Source: Pseudochryseolinea flava (lineage in GTDB: Bacteria > Bacteroidota > Bacteroidia > Cytophagales > Cyclobacteriaceae). Taken from it: 64,000 nt of DNA. The position numbers were made by a program, and so were the translations under genes. The notes beneath the pieces were generated by a model, which saw only the letters and a list, made by a program, of their open reading frames with translations, made no database searches and was not told the DNA's origin. Every line of letters begins with the position of its first letter. Within the stretch, counting starts at the first letter, position 1. Shown here piece after piece: positions 8,664 to 17,000 of the stretch. Location of the stretch: the NCBI RefSeq assembly GCF_003286915.1, contig NZ_QMFY01000015.1:62001-126000 (forward strand), written 5' to 3'.

Positions 8664-8718
8664 TTCTCACCACCTTTGTATAAAGTCCGCCTGTGCAAGG
8701 GCGACGTCTAACGTATCG

Positions 8719-9279
8719 ATGAATTATAATTCCGACGATCTCATTATCGCCGAAATCCGCAAACATAACCAAATGGCCTTGCGAGAGTTGTATCGCGCAC
8801 ATTATCCAATGGTGAGAAATCTCATCACGAATAATAGTGGCTCGGAACAGGAGGCAAAGGATGTTTACCAAGAGGCTGTTATCGTGTTTTATGAAAAGCT
8901 TCAGCGAGCGGATTTTGTTCTTACCTGCAAAATCAAGACCTACTTGTATGCGGTATGCAGAAGGCTGTGGCTGAAAAGGCTAGCTGAAAAGAAGATGTAT
9001 ACTGGGAACATTGAATCTTTGGAAACGTTTTTGGGTGTTGAGGACGAAGTAAATGACGTCGAAGAAAAGGCGCTTGCTTTTAAGAAAATGCAGGTTGCAC
9101 TAGGAGGCTTAGGAGAACCTTGTAAAACCATTATCACAGATTTTTATATCGGTGACCTAGGCATGGAAGAGATCGCGATAAAATTCGGATATACAAATTC
9201 CGATAATGCAAAGAATCAAAAATATAAATGTTTGCAGCGGTTAAAGAAATTATTCTTCGCTGACGACAAAAGGAATTAA
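8719..9279 (+). CDS. ECF-type RNA polymerase sigma factor
   Basis: A 186-residue sigma-70 family protein of ECF size. Region 2 is seen at about 18-85 (ALRELYRAHYPMVRNL, then DVYQEAVIVFYEKL and KTYLYAVCRRLW). Region 4 is at about 130-180 with a helix-turn-helix in LGMEEIAIKFGYTNSDNAKNQKYKCLQRL (positions about 148-178). No region 1 or 3 is present. It is followed after two bases by a membrane protein that combines a short soluble head with a protease domain, which is the position normally held by an anti-sigma factor. It probably answers an envelope signal. The target regulon is unknown; the inverted repeat upstream may be part of its own control. Confidence 0.92.
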   Translation: MNYNSDDLIIAEIRKHNQMALRELYRAHYPMVRNLITNNSGSEQEAKDVYQEAVIVFYEKLQRADFVLTCKIKTYLYAVCRRLWLKRLAEKKMYTGNIESLETFLGVEDEVNDVEEKALAFKKMQVALGGLGEPCKTIITDFYIGDLGMEEIAIKFGYTNSDNAKNQKYKCLQRLKKLFFADDKRN

Positions 9280-9281
9280 AT

Positions 9282-10328
9282 ATGAGTGAACGAGACTTGA
9301 TCGAATTATTGGATAGGCAATCTCGTGGCGACCTGTCGCACCAAGAGACTATACAACTTGAGGAAGCTTTGAAGCATCCTGAGATGCGAGCTGCTGCTGA
9401 AAAGCATGGCGTGTTATTATCGCAACTGCACGCTTATGGAAAAAGGCAAGCGTTGCACACCATGATGGATTCGCTCCACGAAACCATCGACGAGCAAAAA
9501 CCAAAAGGCAAACGTGTATTCTTACGAAAAGCATATTGGCCCATCGCGGGAATAGCAGCGTCGATAGCACTCATCAGCGTTATTTTTACGTGGTCATTGA
9601 ACCAATCGGTTCAAGATAAAATGGAAGAATATAAAGAACTTCGGTTGGAGGTACAGCGCATCGAAAAATCACAGAATGCCATCGTTAAAGAAATAAAAGA
9701 AAAGGAGAAAGCTATTCAACCAAGTCGCTATAGCGGTACGGGATTTTTTATTTCGAGCAAAGGCTACTTAGTGACGAGTTATCACGTGGTTAAAGACGCC
9801 GACTCCGTGTACATTGAAAATGGCGCCGTTGGCAACCACAAGGCGGAGGTGATATACTTAGATGCACTGTCTGATCTTGCTTTGCTGAAAGTTGTGAGCG
9901 ATACATTTGAAATGAAAACGAGTATTCCATTTCTTATTAGAACTGCTGAAGCTGATCTCGGAGAAGAGGTTTATACGTTAGGGTTCCCACGAGAAGATAT
10001 CGTATTCGGAGAAGGTTCCATTAGTGCACTCACGGGTTATCGACAAAATCCAACGGCATATCAAATTTCAATTCCTGTAAATCCAGGTAATAGTGGGGGG
10101 CCATTGCTGAATTCGAAAGGAGATCTAATTGGGGTGATCAGCGGTATACAAACCAAGTTAACCGGAGCAGCTTTTGCTGTAAAGTCAACGTCGTTGTATG
10201 AAGTAGTGAAAAACGATTCCATTCATGAGACGATACCGTTGCCACGTCAAAATACAATGCGTGGCAATCGAGTTGATCAGGTGAAAAAATGGAAAGACTT
10301 GGTGGTGATGGTTCGAGTTTATAATTAA
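9282..10328 (+). CDS. Single-pass membrane trypsin-like (HtrA-type) protease with anti-sigma-like N-terminal head
   Basis: A 348-residue protein in three parts. Residues 1-80 are a helical soluble head (DLIELLDRQSRGDLS..., QLEEALKHPEM) in the place an anti-sigma domain would occupy. A TM helix lies at about 86-106. After a short coiled coil (110-145) comes a chymotrypsin-fold S1C protease (about 148-312) with a complete triad: His168 (SYHVV), Asp198 (SDLALLKV) and Ser271 (GNSGGP). No PDZ domain follows, unlike HtrA/DegP. The head should be cytoplasmic and the protease periplasmic. It starts two bases after the sigma factor stop, so the two are surely co-transcribed. Sigma factor control by the head, with the protease as sensor or self-cleaving switch, is an inference. 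Confidence 0.88.
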   Translation: MSERDLIELLDRQSRGDLSHQETIQLEEALKHPEMRAAAEKHGVLLSQLHAYGKRQALHTMMDSLHETIDEQKPKGKRVFLRKAYWPIAGIAASIALISVIFTWSLNQSVQDKMEEYKELRLEVQRIEKSQNAIVKEIKEKEKAIQPSRYSGTGFFISSKGYLVTSYHVVKDADSVYIENGAVGNHKAEVIYLDALSDLALLKVVSDTFEMKTSIPFLIRTAEADLGEEVYTLGFPREDIVFGEGSISALTGYRQNPTAYQISIPVNPGNSGGPLLNSKGDLIGVISGIQTKLTGAAFAVKSTSLYEVVKNDSIHETIPLPRQNTMRGNRVDQVKKWKDLVVMVRVYN

Positions 10329-10340
10329 ACAGAAGGAGAT

Positions 10341-11297
10341 TTACCCGACGTATTTTGTTACGCGATCGTGAATAAATGTTTTAAAATCATCAGGGCCTTC
10401 TACTTTTATTTCGTCGATAAGTCCCATGGTAAATCTACCTGCACCTTCAAAGCTCACCACAGGAGCGTGGAATTGATAATGATCCTCACGTTTTTCCAAA
10501 TAAGGTATCGCGAGTGGATATTCTTCGCGGAGCAGTAGGTAGGCTCGCATCGTCATTCGAAGTGTAATCCAAGTATCTGCATCACCCGTGTAACCGAAAA
10601 TGTCGGTCTGCGTTTTCTTGTGCAGATTTTCAAATGCATAAGATTTGTTCATTTCCACGATATCGCCGATCCGGTCTAGTTTGAATTGCTTGCAAACTTT
10701 GTCTTGTGTGTCTAATGCCATTACCGATTGATAATTGTCGCCAAAGTGAATCGGCTCAACGAGTCTATCGCGAATCTCGTTACTATTTGCTGAGTGATAA
10801 TTTTTGAGTACAATCTGCTTCTTACCGCGAATGGCTTCAGAGACTTGTTCGACAATCTTACTAAGACGTGCTTTAACGAAGAGTTGTGGAACGCTATCCA
10901 ACTCAGAGTTGAGGGATAGCTTTCGTAAAAGTGAATTTTTTATCGGTGTATCTGTGGCGGCTGATTTGATCAACTTTTTAATGAGACTCATCTCATCAAG
11001 CGTGAACTGGGCTTGAATTGGGTCGTCGTCGGAGGTGACGATGAAATAACGATTATTAAAGTCGGTTTCCACGAGAAATTCAACCTGCTCCAAAATTTTC
11101 ATGTAACGATACATGGTGCGCTTACTGGTGTCAAATCTATCGGCAAGTTGTTGGATTGTCCAATGCCCAGATTTAAGCACGGCTATGATTTGAAATAAGC
11201 GGAGAAGCTTGGTTTGAGGAATGAAAGCATCATCGGTGGCTTTAACGGTTTTCGCCTTTGCCTTTGCCTTCGGTTTTGTTTTCGCTGCTTTGGCCAT
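10341..11297 (-). CDS. HTH-WYL domain transcriptional regulator
   Basis: A 318-residue regulator. A lysine/alanine-rich N-terminal tail (KAKAKAKT) precedes a winged helix (about 25-85; TIQQLADRFDTSKRTMYRYMKILEQ), a middle helical region (about 95-165) and a WYL-type domain (about 170-255; VEPIHFGDNYQSVMALD) plus a C-terminal extension. I chose the ATG at 11297 because the upstream 44 codons to 11429 are not protein-like. WYL proteins bind DNA and often sense nucleic acid or nucleotide ligands; many control DNA-repair or defence genes. It is divergent from the DUF2130 gene with 146 bp between, so it may regulate that gene (inference). Confidence 0.87.
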   Translation of the reverse strand: MAKAAKTKPKAKAKAKTVKATDDAFIPQTKLLRLFQIIAVLKSGHWTIQQLADRFDTSKRTMYRYMKILEQVEFLVETDFNNRYFIVTSDDDPIQAQFTLDEMSLIKKLIKSAATDTPIKNSLLRKLSLNSELDSVPQLFVKARLSKIVEQVSEAIRGKKQIVLKNYHSANSNEIRDRLVEPIHFGDNYQSVMALDTQDKVCKQFKLDRIGDIVEMNKSYAFENLHKKTQTDIFGYTGDADTWITLRMTMRAYLLLREEYPLAIPYLEKREDHYQFHAPVVSFEGAGRFTMGLIDEIKVEGPDDFKTFIHDRVTKYVG

Positions 11298-11432
11298 ATA
11301 GAATCTCTGAGTAGCAATGTTACGCAATTCCAACTTTACAGCACAATTGTTTTTTGCGACCAATATTTTTAGCGGCCCGTGGCAAGTGACAGCCATTGAC
11401 ACTGGGCGCCCATACTTTCGAGCTATCAATTC

Positions 11433-11440
11433 AAGGAGGA
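11433..11440 (+). promoter_or_regulatory. Strong Shine-Dalgarno sequence of the DUF2130 gene
   Basis: AAGGAGGA ends three bases before the ATG at 11444. Such a perfect ribosome binding site is unusual in this window, where most starts have none, and it fixes the start at 11444 rather than at the upstream in-frame codon at 11396. Confidence 0.7.
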
Positions 11441-11443
11441 CTT

Positions 11444-12703
11444 ATGAGCACCATTAGCAATCCATCGTTATTAGTAAAATGTCCGCATTGTAGTGGCACA
11501 TTTACACCTGAAGATGCCATTGGCCATGATATTCGTATTCAACTGGAGAAGGAATTTGAGCAAAAACTGCATTCAGCAGCGAAGGCAGTAGAGGCGCGCG
11601 TTGTTAAGCAAGAAAGTGACCGCTACCGCGAGAAATTTCTAATGCTGGAGGAGGACCGTAAGATAAAGACGCAACGGCTGCAGGAGTTTGAACGAAATGC
11701 CTTGGCGCTTGCGGAACGGGAACGTCATCTAAAGGATAAAGAGGAAACGATGGAGGTTGACATGAAGCGACGTCTGTTAGAGCGTGAAAAATTACTACGC
11801 GAACAGGCGGATAAGTTTGCATATGAAAAAGCAGCACTAAAGATTCGAGAAGAAGAACAAAAGCTTAAGCTAGAGCGGGAGCAAATGGAATTCATTTTGA
11901 AGAGACGTGTACAACTTGAGGCGGATAAGGCGAGGGACGAGGAACGGATGAAGCAACTGGAACTACAAAAAAAACTAGACGATCAGGCGAAACTCATCAA
12001 CGAGATGAAGCGAAAGTCCGAGCAAGGTAGTATGCAGACGCAAGGGGAGGTGCAGGAATTAGCCATCGAGACATATTTAGAAACAACGTTTATGCGCGAT
12101 GAAATTGAAGAGATTTCGAAAGGGAAACGTGGCGGCGATTGTATTCACGTTGTAAAAGATCACTATGGAAATCGATGTGGAAGTATACTCTACGAAAGTA
12201 AGCGTACGAAACACTTTAGTAACGAATGGATTCCCAAAATCAAAGATGATCAGCGTTTAAAGCAAGCAGATATTGCTGTCATTGTTACCGAGGCGCTACC
12301 AGAAGGGATGAGTCGATTCGGTGAGTTGGACGGCGTATGGGTCTGTTCCTTTTCTGAATTCAAAGCGCTTGCTGTACTTCTCCGCCAGAATTTGGCGCGT
12401 ATTGGTGAGGTATTAGCAGCGCAGGAAAATCGCGGCGATAAAATGCAACTCATCTACAGCTATGTGACCAGCAATGAGTTTAAACAGAAGTTGGAAGCGT
12501 CGTTCGAGTCTTATCATGGTATGCAGGAAGATTTATTAAAAGAAAAAACAATGATCACTGCACAATGGGCGAAACGAGAAAAGCGATTGCTGAAAGCTAT
12601 GGAGAATCTGGTCTCGTTGTATGGAGACGTTCGTGGCATAGCGGGCGGCGCTGTGCAAGAAATTAAGGCGCTCGAAATACCCGACCTTCTACTCGAGGAA
12701 TAA
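11444..12703 (+). CDS. DUF2130 coiled-coil protein with PD-(D/E)XK-like nuclease motif
   Basis: A 419-residue protein of the DUF2130 family (COG4487). The N terminus has one CxxC (KCPHC, 13-16) that may bind metal with a partner. Residues about 30-195 are a long, highly charged coiled coil. Residues about 203-320 form the conserved domain: an early acidic helix (GEVQELAIETYLETTF), then Asp232 in RGGDCIHVV, a beta hairpin, and Glu251-x-Lys253 in LYESKRT. This order (acidic helix, D, ExK) fits the PD-(D/E)XK nuclease core. Biological role is unknown in the literature I know. It is divergent from a WYL regulator and is followed by a strong terminator, so it is probably monocistronic. Confidence 0.85.
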   Translation: MSTISNPSLLVKCPHCSGTFTPEDAIGHDIRIQLEKEFEQKLHSAAKAVEARVVKQESDRYREKFLMLEEDRKIKTQRLQEFERNALALAERERHLKDKEETMEVDMKRRLLEREKLLREQADKFAYEKAALKIREEEQKLKLEREQMEFILKRRVQLEADKARDEERMKQLELQKKLDDQAKLINEMKRKSEQGSMQTQGEVQELAIETYLETTFMRDEIEEISKGKRGGDCIHVVKDHYGNRCGSILYESKRTKHFSNEWIPKIKDDQRLKQADIAVIVTEALPEGMSRFGELDGVWVCSFSEFKALAVLLRQNLARIGEVLAAQENRGDKMQLIYSYVTSNEFKQKLEASFESYHGMQEDLLKEKTMITAQWAKREKRLLKAMENLVSLYGDVRGIAGGAVQEIKALEIPDLLLEE

Positions 12704-12761
12704 AAAGAATTGAATAACAAACGATAAAAACGTTAGCTGTAATTTTGCCATAGTGTTTGGG

Positions 12762-12792
12762 GAAGACTGCGTCAATGCAGTCTTCTTTTTTT
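12762..12792 (+). terminator. Intrinsic terminator of the DUF2130 gene
   Basis: Perfect 9-bp stem GAAGACTGC (12762-12770) and GCAGTCTTC (12777-12785), six-base loop, followed by seven T residues (12786-12792). It can end transcription of the plus-strand DUF2130 gene. Confidence 0.92.
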
Positions 12793-12815
12793 ATCGGTAG
12801 CGAGAACTAGACAAG

Positions 12816-14075
12816 CTATTTAAATGCATGCTCCTTCTGGTGCATTAACGGTAAGGATATAATGAACGTAGATCCTTCATTGATCTTACTCCTTGCTGAG
12901 ATGTAGCCATTGTGCTGTTCAACAATTTTTTTGCAAAGCGCTAGGCCAATACCAGTACCTTCAAATTCTGCATGACGGTGAAGTCGTTTGAACATACCGA
13001 AAATTTCTTCAGCATATTTTTGATCGAAGCCAATGCCATTATCCTCTATGTAAATTCTGCAATAACGATTATCAACGGTTCCACCATTCCTTGTGCTGGT
13101 CGTCATAGACAGTTCGGATCGGATTTTAATGATCGGTGTAATATCTTTTTTGGAGTACTTTAATGCATTGTTGATGAGGTTATAAAATAGGGGGCGTATC
13201 AGTCCTGGGTTGCCTTGTATTGTGTACATATCATCGACTTCAATTTGCGCATGGCGTTGTCTTACTTCCTCGTCGACATCGGCAAGTATATCGTTAATCA
13301 CTTCCTTCAAATTGCATTCTGAAAAGGTCATTTTTTCGGCTGATACTTTCGAGAACGTGAGGATGTCTGTGATAAGCGCTTGCATTCTTTCCGCGGCCTG
13401 CTGAATCCGATTCAAGTTGCTTTTACCATCATCATCCAGAAGCTGCTGATATTTGTGGAAAAGACGATCACTGAAAACACGAATTTTTCGGAGAGGCTCT
13501 TGTAGGTCATGAGACGCCATGAATGCAAATCGATCGAGATCGCGGTTAGCTGACTCTAGGTTGCTAATGTTTTCGAGTAAACGGTGATTAAGCATTTTCA
13601 CTTTCTCTTCGGATGCCTTTCGTTCCTTGATCTCATTCTCCAAGCTTCTGTTGATCGCAACCAACTTCTGCTCCTGCAAAATGAGTTGCTGATTTTTTCG
13701 ATATAGGTCAATGAGTACAGAAACCTTGGCACGCAATACGTTCGGGTTGATTGGTTTGTAGATGTAATCCACGGCACCGGCCTGATATCCCTTGTATGCG
13801 TTTTCGTCGCCAAAATTGTTTGCAGTAATGAAGATGATCGGAATATGCTTTAGCTTTTCACGCTCGTAAATTAACGACGCTGTCTCGAAGCCATTGAGGT
13901 TAGGCATTTTTACGTCCATCAATATGAGTGCGAAATCGAATTCTGTCAATAGGATTTTTAGCGCCGAACGGCCAGAGTTTGCTTTAACAAATCGGTATCC
14001 GTCCGGCTCAAAAATGGCCTCGATAGAAAGGAGATTATCCTCCCGGTCATCAACAAGTAAAATCTTCGGTTGCAT
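12816..14075 (-). CDS. Response regulator-histidine kinase hybrid (REC-coiled coil-HisKA-HATPase)
   Basis: A 419-residue soluble signalling protein with a receiver domain at the N terminus (about 1-120; phosphoacceptor Asp54 in LILMDVKMP, acidic pocket DD9-10, Lys108 in YKP). A coiled coil (about 125-180) leads to a HisKA domain with His189 (FMASHDLQEPLRKI) and a HATPase_c domain with NNALKYS, DNGIGF and GTGIGLALCKKI. No TM segment. The first in-frame codon (14078) is TTG; the ATG at 14075 is the better start. It begins just downstream of the stop of the giant poly-HAMP kinase (14086), so both are in one operon and the receiver is a likely phosphorylation partner of that kinase. Confidence 0.92.
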   Translation of the reverse strand: MQPKILLVDDREDNLLSIEAIFEPDGYRFVKANSGRSALKILLTEFDFALILMDVKMPNLNGFETASLIYEREKLKHIPIIFITANNFGDENAYKGYQAGAVDYIYKPINPNVLRAKVSVLIDLYRKNQQLILQEQKLVAINRSLENEIKERKASEEKVKMLNHRLLENISNLESANRDLDRFAFMASHDLQEPLRKIRVFSDRLFHKYQQLLDDDGKSNLNRIQQAAERMQALITDILTFSKVSAEKMTFSECNLKEVINDILADVDEEVRQRHAQIEVDDMYTIQGNPGLIRPLFYNLINNALKYSKKDITPIIKIRSELSMTTSTRNGGTVDNRYCRIYIEDNGIGFDQKYAEEIFGMFKRLHRHAEFEGTGIGLALCKKIVEQHNGYISARSKINEGSTFIISLPLMHQKEHAFK

Positions 14076-14085
14076 CAAGCCAATA

Positions 14086-17000
14086 TTATTTACAGAACCA
14101 CAATCTCATTAAAGACAAGAGTTGATCAATCTTTAAAGGTTTTGTGATATAATCGGAAGCGCCTGCTTCAATACATTTTTGCCTGTCGCCCTTCATCGCT
14201 TTCGCGGTTACGGCAATGATAGGCAGAGAGCTGTTTTTGTGTTCTCTTCGGATTTTTTGCGTGGTTTCATATCCGTCCATCTCCGGCATCATGATATCCA
14301 TGAGCACCATGTCTATCCTTGGATTGTCGTTCAAAATCTGGATTGCTTCTTTACCACTTTCTGCTGTAATCGCGTTGATGTTAAAACGTTCGAAGACGGT
14401 CGTGAGTGCGAAGAGATTTCTGACGTCATCATCGACGACCAGAATCGTTTTTCCGCTAAGGATATCTTCTTTGCTTCTAACGTTTTCAATAATTCGTTTT
14501 TTCTCCGGCGCTAAATTCTTATGGTTGATGTGCAGCAATGAAACGGTTTCTTCAAGCAGTTGATCGAGAGAATTCACGCCTTTGGTGAGTACTGCATTGC
14601 TATTATGGTTTACATAATTTAGTTCGTTTTTGTTGAAGTCTTTTGCGGAGTATACAATCAATGGCGTGAGACGTTGCTTGGCTTTACTCGTCTTACTTAT
14701 TAAATCAGTACCAGAAATGTCTGGCAAAGTATAATCGAGAATGATACAGTCGAAATCTTTTGATTCGATCTGGTGGAGTCCTTCTTCCCCGGTCTTCGCA
14801 ATCGTTATTCCAATGTTGTCGTCAGTCAGAATTTTAGCGATTTGAGAGGCGTCAAGTTCGTTGTCTTCTACGACGAGTACGTTACGCATTTCTTTTTTGC
14901 TATACTCGATAATATCCTTAAATACTTCATTCAAAGATTCATTGTCGAGTGGTTTTAATAAGAAGTTTCGTGCGCCTCGTTTAAGGGCCAATGACTTATT
15001 CTCTTCTCCAGAGATCACATAGATTGGGATATGGCGATAGGTGAGATCGTTTCGTAATAGGTCAATCACTTTCCAACCACTCGTGTCTGGTAGTTTTACA
15101 TCGAGTGTGATGGCGATTGGGTTGAATCGATTTATAAAATCAAACACCTCAAGATAGTTGGTTGCGACGACAGCTTTCATGTCCATGCTGTGCGCTTTCT
15201 CGACAACAATTTTTCCAAAGCGAAGATCGTCTTCAACGACTAACACTACCTTATCGTTGGATTGGATATTGTTTCGGTCATCGCCGGAGTCATTGATCAT
15301 CTCATTCACGATTTCCAGATTACGATTTTCGATGCCTTCGTTCGTGATACGAAGTGTATTCAGCAACGAGTCGATTTCTTCGGATTCTTTGTCGAGCTGT
15401 AATTTCTGAATCGCTTTGATGCTTTCGGATGCTTCGCGTGTAGGGGTTACGTTAGTGTGGCTATCCAATGGTAGGTAAAGGGTAAAAGTACTACCTCTGC
15501 CAGACACACTTTCAAGTTCAATTGTTCCACCGAGTAGCTCCGCTAATCCGCGACTAATCGACAGGCCAAGACCCGTACCGCCATATTTGCGACTGGTTGA
15601 TCCTTCGGCTTGTTGGAAAGCTTCGAAAATAATTTGCTGTTTCTCAAGCGGGATACCGATGCCGGTGTCGCTGATCGAGAAAGCAATCACTTTTGAGGCA
15701 TTGTCTAAGTTCAAGTTGCCCGCCTTCCAGCGGCGTTCGGCTTGATAGATACTTAGTGATACTTCTCCTTTTTCAGTGAACTTGAATGCGTTAGACAGCA
15801 AGTTCTTCAGGATTTGGTTGAGACGCTGGATGTCGGTTTCAACATTCACCGGTAAAGCGGAATCGGTTTCAATCTTGAAGCGTAAGTTTCGTGCCTCTGA
15901 AATCGGTTTGAACGTTGTTTCGACAAAGCTGGTGATCTCAGAAAGTGAAACAGGAGAGATGTTCGCTGAGATGAAACCAGATTCGATTTTTGAAAGATCC
16001 AGAATGTCATTAATCAATTGGATCAAGTCGTCGCCGCATGAGTGAATTGTTTTTGCGTAGCGGATTTGCTTTTCGGTTAAGTTACCTTCGAGGTTTTCGT
16101 AGAGCTGTTGCGCTAAGATTAGCAAACTGTTGAGTGGTGTTCGCAACTCATGAGACATGTTCGCCAAAAATTCCGACTTGTATTTTGATGTAAGTGTTAA
16201 TTGTTCGGCCTTTTCCTCCAGTGACAAACGCGCTTCTTCTACTTCTTTATTTTTTGCTTCTACTTCGTTTTTCTGTTTAACGAGTAGAAGGGCTTTGTCT
16301 TGCAGTTCATCATTTGTTCTTCGGAGTTCTTCTTGTTGACTCTTTAATTCACTCGCAAGCGATTGTGATTGAGCTAGGAGTTCTTCTGTTCTTGAGTTAG
16401 CCTCAATCGTATTCAATACGATACCGATACTTTCTGTTACCTGCTCAAGGAAGTCAAGGTGAGTTTCGTTAAACGGTTCAAGCGAAGCGAGTTCCATTAC
16501 GGCTTTCACGTTACTCTCGAATAGTACAGGCAGAATAATCAAGTTGGCAGGAGTCGCTCTACCAAGTCCAGAATTTATCTTAATATAACCATGGGGAATG
16601 TTCGTTAGTAAGATGCGTTCTTTTTCAAGTGCACATTGTCCGACGAGGCCTTCGCCGATGGCAAATTCTTTTGGTGTGTTTTTATCTTCTTTATAAGCGT
16701 ATGCGGCAAACAAGTTCAATTTCACCTGAGGGGTTTCTTCATCTTGTTTGAGAATATAGAACGCTCCGTAGTGTGCATTTACAACTTGTGCGAGTTCCGA
16801 AAGGATGCGTTTTGTTACCGTGTTTAGGTCGCGTTGGCCTTGAAGCATTTGTGTGAACTTCGCGAGGTTAGATTTTAACCAATCTTGATCTTGGTTTCGA
16901 AGTGTTGTGGCGCGAAGGTTTGCGATCATTTGGTTGATAGTATCTTTCAATGCCTCTACTTCGCCTTTTGCTTCGACGCGAATCGTTCTTGTTAAGTCTC

